A stretch of 17,875 bases of DNA, taken from assembly GCA_963922715.1 (NCBI GenBank), contig CAWUJT010000042.1:1-17875 (forward strand). Reading direction: 5' to 3'. A program made the position numbers and the translations under genes. Below the pieces are notes generated by a model that was not told where the DNA came from, searched no databases, and worked only from the letters and a program-made list of their open reading frames with translations. Source of the DNA: CAWUJT01 sp963922715. GTDB lineage: Bacteria; Pseudomonadota; Alphaproteobacteria; Rhodobacterales; Rhodobacteraceae. Positions 7,525 to 15,115 of the stretch are shown in pieces (position 1 is the stretch's first letter; every line of letters begins with the position of its first letter).

Positions 7525-8405
7525 CGGTGCCAGCTACGACGACTCTTCAAGATGGGAACAGACGTGGGGCAGGGCTTATGGCCGTTTCGATGGCCGCCTT
7601 CACTTTCAACGATGCGTGCGTCAAATATGTCGCCCTCAGCTTACCTTTGTTTCAAACGATCTTTTTGCGAGGCTGTGTGGTGATCATTGTGATGATGCTG
7701 TTGGCCTGGTATATCGGCAATACCTTTCGGCCCATTCCGCGCCGAGAGTGGGGCAAGGTTGCTTTGCGGGCATTGGCAGAACTGGCCGCGTTTCTGCCGT
7801 TTATCATTGCACTGACACTGATGCCGTTTGCCAATCTGGTGGCCATTCTACAGGCCTTGCCTTTGACACTGACCTTTGCCGGTGCCGTGTTTTTGGGCGA
7901 ACGGGTGGGATGGCGGCGGTGGATCGCGATTACGGTTGGGTTTCTCGGTGTGTTGCTGATTGTTAAACCGGGCCTTGCCGGATTCAACAGCGCCGCGCTC
8001 TTGGGCGTTTTGGCTGTAATTGCGGTGACGGTGCGCGATGTGATCACACGGCGGTTGGCCGCCGGTGTGCCGTCCTTACTTGTCTCGATCATCACAGCGG
8101 TGGCTGTGACCCTTTTAGGGCTGATCGGCAGCCTTTTTGAACCTTGGCAAACCGTTCAACTGGAGCAAGGGGTTGGGATCATTCTGGCCGCTTTGTTCAT
8201 CGCCTTGGCCTATCTATCCAGCGTCATGGTGATGCGGGTTGGAGAAATTGGGTTTGTCACCCAGTTTCGCTACACAGCGATGATCTGGGGGTTGCTTTTG
8301 GGTTGGTTTGTGTTTGGGGAATGGCCCGATATGCTGACGTTGCTTGGGGCCGCGATTATCGTCGTCACCGGGCTGTTCACTCTATGGCGCAATGCAAACG
8401 CGTGA
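7521..8405 (+). CDS. EamA/DMT family drug/metabolite transporter
   Basis: 294-residue inner-membrane protein with about ten hydrophobic segments arranged as two EamA repeats (about residues 15-140 and 155-290), typical of the 10-TMS DMT exporters. Recognisable segments are MAAFTFNDACVKY in helix 1, FIIALTLMPFANLVAILQALPLTLTF at the end of repeat 1, and ALAYLSSVMVMRVGEIGFVTQFRYTAMIWGLLLGW in repeat 2. I chose GTG 7521, which overlaps the upstream stop in a GTGA arrangement. This keeps the NRRGAGLM segment that family members usually have; ATG 7578 would remove it and truncate the first helix. The substrate is unknown; relatives export amino acids, nucleotides or other metabolites. Its coupling to a glycosyltransferase may be functional or only positional. 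It ends three bases from the stop of the convergent molybdenum hydroxylase gene. Confidence 0.9.
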   Translation: MTVPATTTLQDGNRRGAGLMAVSMAAFTFNDACVKYVALSLPLFQTIFLRGCVVIIVMMLLAWYIGNTFRPIPRREWGKVALRALAELAAFLPFIIALTLMPFANLVAILQALPLTLTFAGAVFLGERVGWRRWIAITVGFLGVLLIVKPGLAGFNSAALLGVLAVIAVTVRDVITRRLAAGVPSLLVSIITAVAVTLLGLIGSLFEPWQTVQLEQGVGIILAALFIALAYLSSVMVMRVGEIGFVTQFRYTAMIWGLLLGWFVFGEWPDMLTLLGAAIIVVTGLFTLWRNANA

Positions 8406-8408
8406 CCT

Positions 8409-10649
8409 TCAAACAAAATCGATCGCTTTGACAAATGGCATTTCACGCAGCCGTTGGCCTGTTGCCGCAAAAATCGCATTACCCAAAGACGGTGCCGCAG
8501 GGGGCACACCGGGTTCTCCGATGCCCCGGATCTTTTCGGCATTCTCCAATGCGCGCACCGTAATTTCAGGGATTTGCGGCAGGCGCAGCCCTTCATACCA
8601 GTCGTAGTTCGTTTGTTCCGGCGCGTGATCCACATAAGTCAGCTCATTATAAATAGCATGGCTCAGACCCCAGATCACGCCGCCAAAGACTTGTGCCTCG
8701 AAGTTATCCGGGTCCAGTACAGGTCCACTGTCTACAACCGCAAAGACCTTGTCGATTTTAAGCCCTGCGTCTGTTTGGGTCACATCTGTCACCAAGGCAG
8801 TGGGCACACCAAAAGACAGCGTAAAGGCCAAGCCGCGTCCCCGATTTGGTGCTAAGGCCGTGCCGTTCCAGTTTGAGATTTCGCCAACGGTCTCCAAAAC
8901 CTTGCGTGAGACATCGTGATGACAGAGCCGTAACCGCTCCTCCAAAGGATCGGCACCTGCCGCATAGATCAACTCATCCATGAAGCTTTCATGGAAAAAG
9001 CCGTTGCCCGATGCCCCGACAGAGCGCCAGGACGACACCGGCACCAATTCTGGCGCGCGATAGCCAGTGACGCGGTAATCGGGAATGGCGAACGGCTGAT
9101 CCCATGCACCCGCTGTGATTTGAATGTCTGGGCCAGGCGGCACAGAGCCCATCAGCCGTGTCAGAGAGCTCGCCGTAACAGAGGATGACGCAATGGACAG
9201 ATCAAAGGCTTCAATCTCGCGATTGCGCACCGCACCGCGACCGCGTGCCAAGGCGCCGGGCCGGGGGTAATCATGTGTCATATCTTCTTCACGAGACCAG
9301 GTTAGTTTAACGGGCACACCTGGCATCGCTTTGGCAATCTCAACAGCTTGGATCACATGGGTGTCCTCCAAGCGATGGCCAAAGCTACCCCCCATGGGTG
9401 TCACGTAGACTTTGATCTGGCCTTGGTCGAGTCCGGTTATATCTGCGGCGTGACCGCGAACAAAAAGCGGGATTTGTGTTCCCGTCCAAATCTCACAGAG
9501 ATCGTCGCTCACCCGCACCGTGGCGTTCATTGGCTCCAGCGGTGCATGGGCCAGATAGGGGATTTTGTAGTCCGCAGTCACAGCCGTATCATCCAACCGC
9601 TTATCCACATTCCCATCGTCGCGAAACTGATTGTCAATAAGTGCTTCATCGTCAAGCGCTTTGCCGATTTCAGCAAACAAAGCCTCTGTTGTAGCAGGAT
9701 AGGGTCCCGGTCCCCAGGCCACATCAATGGACTCAACCGCTTTTATTGCACGCCAAGTGTTATCCGCGATCACAGCAACCCCATGAGAAACCTCCATCAC
9801 CCTACGCACACCTCTCATGCGTTGTGCTTGGCTGGCGTCAAATCGTTCCATCGTTCCGCCGATTCCTGGGTTGGCCCGTACGGCGGCATAAACCATGCCG
9901 GGCAGGTCAACATCGATGCCATAGCGCTCTGTGCCCGTGCATTTGGCCACCATATCTAAGCGGGTGCGCGATTTCCCCAACCGGGACCAGCTTTTGCGTA
10001 GCGTCACATCGGTAATCGGGTCAATCTGCGCGGCCTCCGCCGCAAGTTCTGTGTAGGCCAAACGTGTGCCATTTGGTGCGATGACATGACCATTTTCGGT
10101 GCGCATATCCTCGCGTGGGCTTCCCAGACGGCGTGCTGCGGCTTCTTTCAGGGTCTCACGGGCGACAGCGCCTGCGGTGCGCATTTTCTCATAAGCGTCC
10201 GGGACTGTAGAAGAGCCACCCGTCAGTTGCAATTGAAACAGTTTGGCAGGCAACTCCATGACACTGCGCATTATTTCAGGGATGAACCCATCACTATAGG
10301 CTGGAAACGGCACACCTTCGGCCATGAGGGCGGCATTGTAATAGGCCGGATCGGGCAAACCTGGCGTGATTGTCGCCTGAGTAGGGTCAATGTCCAATTC
10401 TTCTGCGATCAAATCAGCCTGAATAGAATATGCCCCCTGTCCCAGATCGGCGCGGGGCGTGATAAGAGTGATGCCATCTGCATTGATTTTGACAAAAGGG
10501 TTGAACGCAGCCTCTCCGTCAGCGAGATCTTTCAAAAGTGGATTGGGCAGGTCACGTTTGGTATAATATACCCCAAACGCCACCCCACCCGCGATGGCCG
10601 CTCCACCGATCAAAAATGTGCGTCGGGCGATTTTACCTAGCCTGCTCAT
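8409..10649 (-). CDS. Molybdenum hydroxylase large subunit, isoquinoline 1-oxidoreductase beta (IorB)-like
   Basis: 746-residue Mo-cofactor-binding subunit of the xanthine dehydrogenase/aldehyde oxidase superfamily. It hydroxylates an aldehyde or N-heterocycle carbon using water. The N-terminus carries a twin-arginine motif ARRTFLIGG (R9, R10) and a hydrophobic stretch, as in IorB-type enzymes, which are exported to the periplasm with the small subunit attached. Other recognisable parts are a conserved region GGSFGHRLEDTHVIQA mid-protein, SWRSVGASGNGFFHESFMDE, and the C-terminal RGIGEPGVPPAAPSLGNAI, whose Glu (about 712) corresponds to the catalytic base of the superfamily. ATG 10649 overlaps the TGA of the small subunit by one base and has GGAGG seven bases upstream. 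The substrate is not predictable: the IorB class includes isoquinoline, nicotinate and aldehyde oxidising enzymes. The partner cytochrome of such systems and XdhC-like maturation factors are not in the window. Confidence 0.92.
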   Translation of the reverse strand: MSRLGKIARRTFLIGGAAIAGGVAFGVYYTKRDLPNPLLKDLADGEAAFNPFVKINADGITLITPRADLGQGAYSIQADLIAEELDIDPTQATITPGLPDPAYYNAALMAEGVPFPAYSDGFIPEIMRSVMELPAKLFQLQLTGGSSTVPDAYEKMRTAGAVARETLKEAAARRLGSPREDMRTENGHVIAPNGTRLAYTELAAEAAQIDPITDVTLRKSWSRLGKSRTRLDMVAKCTGTERYGIDVDLPGMVYAAVRANPGIGGTMERFDASQAQRMRGVRRVMEVSHGVAVIADNTWRAIKAVESIDVAWGPGPYPATTEALFAEIGKALDDEALIDNQFRDDGNVDKRLDDTAVTADYKIPYLAHAPLEPMNATVRVSDDLCEIWTGTQIPLFVRGHAADITGLDQGQIKVYVTPMGGSFGHRLEDTHVIQAVEIAKAMPGVPVKLTWSREEDMTHDYPRPGALARGRGAVRNREIEAFDLSIASSSVTASSLTRLMGSVPPGPDIQITAGAWDQPFAIPDYRVTGYRAPELVPVSSWRSVGASGNGFFHESFMDELIYAAGADPLEERLRLCHHDVSRKVLETVGEISNWNGTALAPNRGRGLAFTLSFGVPTALVTDVTQTDAGLKIDKVFAVVDSGPVLDPDNFEAQVFGGVIWGLSHAIYNELTYVDHAPEQTNYDWYEGLRLPQIPEITVRALENAEKIRGIGEPGVPPAAPSLGNAIFAATGQRLREMPFVKAIDFV

Positions 10650-11113
10650 CAGCTTGCCTCCTGCAACTTTTCAGCAGCGGTTTTGATGGCGGCACGAATG
10701 CGCGGATATGTGCCACAGCGGCAAAGATTGCCGTACATCTCTGCATCGATGTCTTCATCGGTAGGGTTGGGGATGTCATTAAGCAAGGAGGCCGCCTGCA
10801 TGATCTGGCCAGACTGACAGTATCCACATTGTGCCACTTGATGCTCGATCCAAGCCGTCTGGACGGGGTGGAGTTGTTCTGGGCTTCCCAGACCTTCAAT
10901 GGTGGTGATGTCTTCGCCTGCAAGATCGCCTGCTAAAATCTGGCAAGACCTGACCGCCACGCCATCAAGATGAACCGTACAGGCGCCACATTGGGCTATG
11001 CCACAGCCATATTTTGGTCCTTTTAAGCCAATCACATCTCGTAAGACCCACAAAAGCGGCATGTCGGGTTCAACATCAACATCATGGCTTTGTCCATTTA
11101 CGGTTATCAGCAT
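10649..11113 (-). CDS. Molybdenum hydroxylase [2Fe-2S] small subunit, isoquinoline 1-oxidoreductase alpha (IorA)-like
   Basis: 154-residue electron-transfer subunit with two [2Fe-2S] clusters that pass electrons from the Mo centre. The plant-ferredoxin-like cluster is ligated by C37, C42, C45 and C57 (CGIAQCGAC, then C57). The alpha-helical cluster domain is ligated by C96, C99, C131 and C133 (CGYCQSGQ and NLCRCGTY). All eight ligands are present and the length is normal for the family. It has no signal peptide of its own and would travel with the Tat-exported large subunit. ATG 11113 is preceded by GGAGA six bases upstream. Its stop codon overlaps the large-subunit start by one base, so the two subunits are translationally coupled. 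A promoter-like sequence lies at 11136-11163, which makes this pair a two-gene unit separate from miaA. Confidence 0.95.
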   Translation of the reverse strand: MLITVNGQSHDVDVEPDMPLLWVLRDVIGLKGPKYGCGIAQCGACTVHLDGVAVRSCQILAGDLAGEDITTIEGLGSPEQLHPVQTAWIEHQVAQCGYCQSGQIMQAASLLNDIPNPTDEDIDAEMYGNLCRCGTYPRIRAAIKTAAEKLQEAS

Positions 11114-11135
11114 GAATGATCTCCAGTTTTATTTG

Positions 11136-11163
11136 AGTATAATGTACCCTTGGCTGAAAACAA
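11136..11163 (-). promoter_or_regulatory. Sigma-70-like promoter of the IorAB-like operon
   Basis: On the minus strand TTGTTT (11163-11158) and TATACT (11141-11136) are separated by 16 bases, close to the sigma-70 consensus. Transcription would start near 11129, just upstream of the GGAGA ribosome binding site and the ATG at 11113, which leaves a very short leader. Predicted from sequence only. Confidence 0.5.
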
Positions 11164-11246
11164 TGCTTCAGTGTGTTTCGTTGTTCTGTTGAATCTCAGA
11201 CAAATTAGCCGTGTCCGCTTTGCATAAGCGACTGATCAAAAGAGCC

Positions 11247-12083
11247 TTAGATTTTTTCGGCGGAAAGATGTGTCCACGCTTTCATCCGGGTGCGAAACCA
11301 CGTCCTTTGCCGTTTTGCATATTGGCGCGTTGCCAAAACGGCTGCATCGCGTGTTTGCGCCAACGTCAGCTCTCCGTTTATATGCGCAATCAGTTCAGCC
11401 GCGCCAATCGCACGCGCTGCGGGAAGCATCGGGTCCCAGCCTGGTAAATTCGCGCGCGCTTCTTCAAGGGCACCCGCCTTCAGCATGTGATCAAAGCGCT
11501 GTTCAATCCGTGGATTTAGCCAATCCTTGGGCGCGTCAAGCAACACAGCCATGCATTGCGCCAGTGGAAGCAGGGGGGCAGGCGTGTCATCTTGCCAAAC
11601 ATGCAAGGGCTGCCCAGTTGCGCGCTGAACCTCCCAAGCGCGTGCAACACGCACAGGGTTTTGTGTGTCAATGCGCCTTAAACTTTCGCTATCAAGCTCA
11701 GTAAGCAGTGCCGAGAGCCCTTCGGCCTCTAGCCGTTGTTGTGCTTCAATGCGGACTATTTCGGGCACTGGTGGCACTTCTGCAAGGCCTTCGGTTAAGG
11801 CGCGAAAGTAAAGCCCCGTCCCCCCCACAATGATTGTGCGCCGGTTTAGTAAAGGCGCCAAATCACGCAACCATTCGCCAACTGAATAATGGGCCGCAAA
11901 ATTCACATGACCATAAAGCGCATGGGGGGTCTGCGCCACCTCCGATGGCGTTGGCCGGGCTGTGAGAATGCGCCAACCATCGAAAACCTGCAAAGCATCG
12001 GCATTGACCACAACCCCACCTTGAGATTGCGCGATATGCAAGGCCAGCTTTGATTTGCCGCTGGCCGTAGGGCCTGCGATCAA
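11247..12083 (-). CDS. miaA: tRNA dimethylallyltransferase
   Basis: Transfers a dimethylallyl group from DMAPP to N6 of adenosine 37 in tRNAs reading UNN codons. Visible family features are the P-loop GPTASGKS at residues 4-11, NADALQVFDGWRILTARP (catalytic Asp region), VGGTGLYFRALTEG, and the C-terminal TRQYAKRQRTWFRTR tRNA-binding segment. The given start, TTG 12083, is the first recognised alternative start codon, but it leaves only four residues before the P-loop motif. The frame stays open upstream to 12152 and encodes a family-like DIPSEQHVLIAG segment. True translation therefore probably begins upstream, for example at CTG 12122 or at a non-standard ATA at 12119. No in-frame ATG exists. 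It stands divergent from the pyrH operon. DMAPP comes from the pathway that includes Dxr, encoded 3 kb away. Confidence 0.92.
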   Translation of the reverse strand: MIAGPTASGKSKLALHIAQSQGGVVVNADALQVFDGWRILTARPTPSEVAQTPHALYGHVNFAAHYSVGEWLRDLAPLLNRRTIIVGGTGLYFRALTEGLAEVPPVPEIVRIEAQQRLEAEGLSALLTELDSESLRRIDTQNPVRVARAWEVQRATGQPLHVWQDDTPAPLLPLAQCMAVLLDAPKDWLNPRIEQRFDHMLKAGALEEARANLPGWDPMLPAARAIGAAELIAHINGELTLAQTRDAAVLATRQYAKRQRTWFRTRMKAWTHLSAEKI

Positions 12084-12229
12084 AACATGCTGTTCAGAAG
12101 GTATGTCGTCTATATTTATCAGAGTCTTGTCACTCGAAGTTGATATTAATCTTTAACGAAAAATAGCCATGGACTTCGCTGCTGAAATCCGACATCTTGC
12201 GTAAAATTGACATCTGGGCGAGTCAATAC
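12084..12229. promoter_or_regulatory. Divergent miaA/pyrH intergenic region
   Basis: About 146 bases between the annotated starts; the miaA side is probably partly coding (see miaA). It must contain the pyrH operon promoter, but no unambiguous -35/-10 pair was found. A possible weak minus-strand pair is TTGACT (12226-12221) and TACGCA (12203-12198), spaced 17. An inverted repeat TTGAC/GTCAA (12207-12211 and 12222-12226) ends three bases before the pyrH ATG with the GGGCGAG ribosome-binding region in its loop. An 11-codon ORF lies at 12169-12204. Confidence 0.4.
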
Positions 12230-12970
12230 ATGACAAACACACACACCTCGGTCAATCCATCTTACAAACGCGTGATGCTGAAAATATCCGGGGAAGCTTT
12301 GATGGGCCCCCAGGGGTTTGGCCTGCACCCGCCAACGGTGCAGCGCATCGCGGACGAGATCAAAAAGGTCCATGATCTTGGGGTTGAAATTTGCCTTGTG
12401 ATCGGTGGGGGCAACATTTTTCGGGGCTTGCAAGGGGCCGCGCAAGGCATGGAACGCACCACAGCTGATTACATGGGCATGCTTGGCACAGTGATGAACG
12501 CTTTGGCGATGCAAGCCTCGCTGGAGGCTTTGGGGGTTCACACGCGGGCGATCAGCGCCATTCCTATGGATCAAATTTGTGAACCTTATATTCGCCGCCG
12601 CGCTGTGCGCCATTTGCAAAAGGGGCGTGTGTGTATTTTTGCCGCCGGTACGGGAAACCCCTATTTCACAACCGACACGGCGGCAACATTGCGAGCCAAT
12701 GAAATGCGCTGTGAGGCAATCTTTAAAGGCACCAAGGTCGATGGTGTCTACGATGCGGATCCACTGGGCAATGCAGATGCAAAACGCTATGATAGGATCA
12801 GTTACGATGAAGTGCTGACGAAGCATCTGAAAGTTATGGATGCCTCTGCCATTGCTTTGGCGCGCGACAATCACCTGCCGATCATTGTGTTTAGTCTTGA
12901 CGCGCCCGGTGGATTTCAAGCGATCCTGGCTGGGCAAGGGACCTATACAATCGTCCGCGACAGCGTATAA
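12230..12970 (+). CDS. pyrH: UMP kinase
   Basis: Phosphorylates UMP to UDP with ATP in the cytoplasm, feeding UTP, CTP and UDP-sugar synthesis. 246 residues, close to the 241 of the E. coli enzyme. Amino acid kinase fold motifs are visible: KRVMLKISGEALMG near the N-terminus, LVIGGGNIFRGL (glycine-rich loop), IPMDQICEPYIRRRAVRHL, and IFAAGTGNPYFTTDTAA followed by FKGTKVDGVYDADP (nucleotide-binding region). I prefer ATG 12230 to TTG 12197, since family members begin only about 12 residues before KRVMLK. First gene of a conserved operon with frr 33 bases downstream. In many bacteria the enzyme is allosterically activated by GTP and inhibited by UTP; that is family knowledge. Confidence 0.97.
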   Translation: MTNTHTSVNPSYKRVMLKISGEALMGPQGFGLHPPTVQRIADEIKKVHDLGVEICLVIGGGNIFRGLQGAAQGMERTTADYMGMLGTVMNALAMQASLEALGVHTRAISAIPMDQICEPYIRRRAVRHLQKGRVCIFAAGTGNPYFTTDTAATLRANEMRCEAIFKGTKVDGVYDADPLGNADAKRYDRISYDEVLTKHLKVMDASAIALARDNHLPIIVFSLDAPGGFQAILAGQGTYTIVRDSV

Positions 12971-13003
12971 CGTGGGTGAACAACGATAGAAAGAGGTTGG
13001 GCG

Positions 13004-13567
13004 ATGTCGGAAGATTTCGAACTCGATACAGATGATTTACACCGCCGGATGGAAGGCGCGATGGGGAACTTGAAAACGGAATTCGCGTCTTTGCGCACGG
13101 GGCGGGCATCGGCCGCTATGCTGGAGCCCGTGATGGTGGAGGCCTATGGGGCGATGACACCCATCAACCAAGTGGGGACGGTGAATGTGCCAGAGCCGCG
13201 CATGGTCACTGTGAACGTGTGGGACAAAGGCCTGGTTGGCAAGGTTGAAAAGGCGATACGCGAATCCGGCCTTGGTATAAACCCGCAGTTAAATGGGACC
13301 ATTATCATGCTTCCGATCCCAGAGTTGAATGAGGAACGCCGTCGGGAGTTGGGGAAAGTTGCTGGCCAATATGCGGAAAGCGCGCGCGTTGCCGTGCGCA
13401 ACATCCGCCGTGATGGCATGGATCAAATCAAGAAGGCCAAATCCGATGGTTTGTCTGAGGATGATCAAAAATTCTGGGAGGCCGAGGTGCAAGATCTGAC
13501 AGACACCTTTATCAAGCGCGTCGATGACGCGCTCGAGATCAAACAGGCGGAAATCATGCAGGTTTGA
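13004..13567 (+). CDS. frr: Ribosome recycling factor
   Basis: Splits post-termination ribosomes together with EF-G. 187 residues, the usual length. The tRNA-shaped protein is recognisable by ASLRTGRASAAMLEPVMVEAYG at about 28-49, the domain II segment MTPINQVGTVNVPEPRMVTVNVWD, and NPQLNGTIIMLPIPELNEERR, IRRDGMDQIKKAK and the long C-terminal helix of domain I. ATG 13004 has AGAGG seven bases upstream. It follows pyrH by 33 bases, an arrangement conserved in most bacteria, and precedes uppS by 37 bases. No anomalies seen. Confidence 0.98.
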   Translation: MSEDFELDTDDLHRRMEGAMGNLKTEFASLRTGRASAAMLEPVMVEAYGAMTPINQVGTVNVPEPRMVTVNVWDKGLVGKVEKAIRESGLGINPQLNGTIIMLPIPELNEERRRELGKVAGQYAESARVAVRNIRRDGMDQIKKAKSDGLSEDDQKFWEAEVQDLTDTFIKRVDDALEIKQAEIMQV

Positions 13568-13604
13568 CGGTGTCTGAGGCGGCAATATCAAGAGTAATTT
13601 TGTC

Positions 13605-14324
13605 ATGTCAGACATGAAGGCGCGCGGGCCAACCCATGTTGCGATTATCATGGATGGAAACGGTCGTTGGGCCCAAATGCGCAAACGGCCTCGACTTTTG
13701 GGGCATCGCGCTGGCGCGCGTCGGGTGCGGGAGATCGTGCAAGCCTGTCCCGAAAATGGCGTAAAATATCTTACAATTTTTGCCTTCTCGACTGAGAACT
13801 GGAAACGAACGCAAGCCGAGGTTACGGGATTGATGATGCTTTTCCGGCGATATATCGAAAAGGAAGCACAAGCGCTCCAGGAAGAAGGGGTTTGTGTCCG
13901 CTTTATCGGAGATCGCGCGCGGCTTGATAAAAAACTCCGCGTGTTAATGGATATGCTTGAAGCGCGTACGCAGAAAAACACCCATGTCCACCTCACGATT
14001 GCACTTAATTATGGTGGCCGGGACGAAGTGGCGCGCGCGACGAAACGGTTGGCGCAGGATGTCGCCTTCGGTAAGCTTAACCCTGACGACATAACAGATG
14101 AAACGCTGCCGCGCTACTTGGATACGCATGTTCTTCCCGATCCAGATTTGGTTATCCGCACCAGTGGTGAGGCGCGGATTTCGAATTTCCTTCTTTGGCA
14201 GTCAGCGTATGCAGAGTATGACTTTGTGGATACGTTATGGCCTGATTTCACGCGCGGGCACTTTGAGGACGTACTCTTGCGGTATACGAAACGAGAGCGC
14301 CGGTTTGGGGCTGTGATGAATTGA
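13605..14324 (+). CDS. uppS: Isoprenyl transferase (di-trans,poly-cis-undecaprenyl diphosphate synthase)
   Basis: Condenses isopentenyl diphosphate onto farnesyl diphosphate to make the C55 lipid carrier used for peptidoglycan and surface polysaccharides. 239 residues, normal for the cis-prenyltransferase family. Seen: VAIIMDGNGRWA with catalytic Asp17, GHRAGARRVRE at 33-43, FAFSTENWKR at about 59-68, LNYGGRDE, and the C-terminal DLVIRTSGEARISNFLLWQSAYAE substrate and Mg2+ region. ATG 13605 is used; a second ATG at 13614 (residue 4) is equally acceptable, and neither has a strong ribosome binding site (only AGAG well upstream). It is followed without a gap by cdsA. IPP and FPP supply depends on Dxr, encoded two genes downstream. 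Confidence 0.96.
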   Translation: MSDMKARGPTHVAIIMDGNGRWAQMRKRPRLLGHRAGARRVREIVQACPENGVKYLTIFAFSTENWKRTQAEVTGLMMLFRRYIEKEAQALQEEGVCVRFIGDRARLDKKLRVLMDMLEARTQKNTHVHLTIALNYGGRDEVARATKRLAQDVAFGKLNPDDITDETLPRYLDTHVLPDPDLVIRTSGEARISNFLLWQSAYAEYDFVDTLWPDFTRGHFEDVLLRYTKRERRFGAVMN

Positions 14325-14332
14325 ACCAGGCG

Positions 14333-15115
14333 ATGACAGTATTTCGTGATTTCTTGCCGCGGTTTTTGACCTCTCTTGTTTTGGTCAGCATCTGTGCTAT
14401 CGCTTTATGGCTTGACGGGCCATGGTTTACATTGATGGTTGCGGTGATTGCGGGTGCGATGATCTGGGAGCTATGCATCTTGCTTGGGACAAGCCAAAAT
14501 CAAAGTCTCATTTTAGGCGGTCTCGCCACACTCAGTTTAAGTGCGTCGCTTGTTTTTCCACTTTGGTCTGTTTTGCCGGTTCTCTTGACTGTGCCCTTTG
14601 CGGGACTGACAATTATGACACGGCACAGGCGTCTTTTTAGTGGTTTCTCGGCGGCCATTTTGCTTGCAGCTTTCGGTCTTATATTTCATTTAACGACCTA
14701 TGGACTTGTTTGGATGATATGGCTTGTGGCTGTGGTGGCGGCCTCTGACATTGCTGGATATATGGTTGGTCGTCTTATCGGGGGGCGAAAGTTTTGGCCA
14801 AGTTTATCACCGAACAAAACATGGGCTGGCACACTTGCAGGGTGGGGTGCGGCGGCGCTCGTTGGTTTTGGCGTCATGGTAAATCTTGGCATTGGGTCTG
14901 AAATCATCGGGATTTCTATCGCCCTTGCGATGATAGCTCAACTTGCAGATATCGCTGAGTCTGCTGTGAAACGTAAGGCTGGCGTCAAAGACAGCTCAAA
15001 CCTTCTTCCAGGCCATGGTGGGCTCTTTGATCGTTTCGATGCCATGGTCGGAGCTGCGATGCTGTTGTTTTTGATCGAGGCAACCATGAACTTTCCACCA
15101 TCGGGCAGCTATTGA
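14333..15115 (+). CDS. cdsA: Phosphatidate cytidylyltransferase (CDP-diglyceride synthase)
   Basis: Inner-membrane enzyme making CDP-diacylglycerol from phosphatidate and CTP, the branch point of phospholipid synthesis. 260 residues with about seven hydrophobic segments. The CDS family signature is complete at about residues 210-236: SAVKRKAGVKD followed by PGHGGLFDRFD. The upstream SDIAGYMVGRLIGG and SPNKTWAGTLAG segments are also typical. I chose ATG 14333, nine bases after the uppS stop, with CCAGG just upstream. TTG 14321, which overlaps the uppS stop by four bases and adds four residues, is a real alternative. It overlaps dxr by one base (TGATG), so these genes are translationally coupled. 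Confidence 0.95.
   Translation: MTVFRDFLPRFLTSLVLVSICAIALWLDGPWFTLMVAVIAGAMIWELCILLGTSQNQSLILGGLATLSLSASLVFPLWSVLPVLLTVPFAGLTIMTRHRRLFSGFSAAILLAAFGLIFHLTTYGLVWMIWLVAVVAASDIAGYMVGRLIGGRKFWPSLSPNKTWAGTLAGWGAAALVGFGVMVNLGIGSEIIGISIALAMIAQLADIAESAVKRKAGVKDSSNLLPGHGGLFDRFDAMVGAAMLLFLIEATMNFPPSGSY

Noticed and set aside
9348..9959. A 203-codon plus-strand open frame inside the Mo-hydroxylase large subunit gene
   Set aside because: Antisense to a well-conserved gene, and its composition (many His, Cys, Arg) is typical of a reverse-complement shadow.
12207..12212. TTGACA before pyrH as a -35 element
   Set aside because: At normal spacing the -10 would fall on the pyrH ATG itself with no matching hexamer, so it cannot serve pyrH.
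12146..12937. A 263-codon open frame on the minus strand opposite pyrH
   Set aside because: It lies entirely antisense to the clearly conserved UMP kinase, its product is rich in His, Cys and Arg without a recognisable domain, and it has no supporting start signal. Shadow frame.
13289..13996. A 235-codon minus-strand frame across frr and uppS
   Set aside because: Overlaps two certain genes, spans their boundary, and shows no domain-like sequence.
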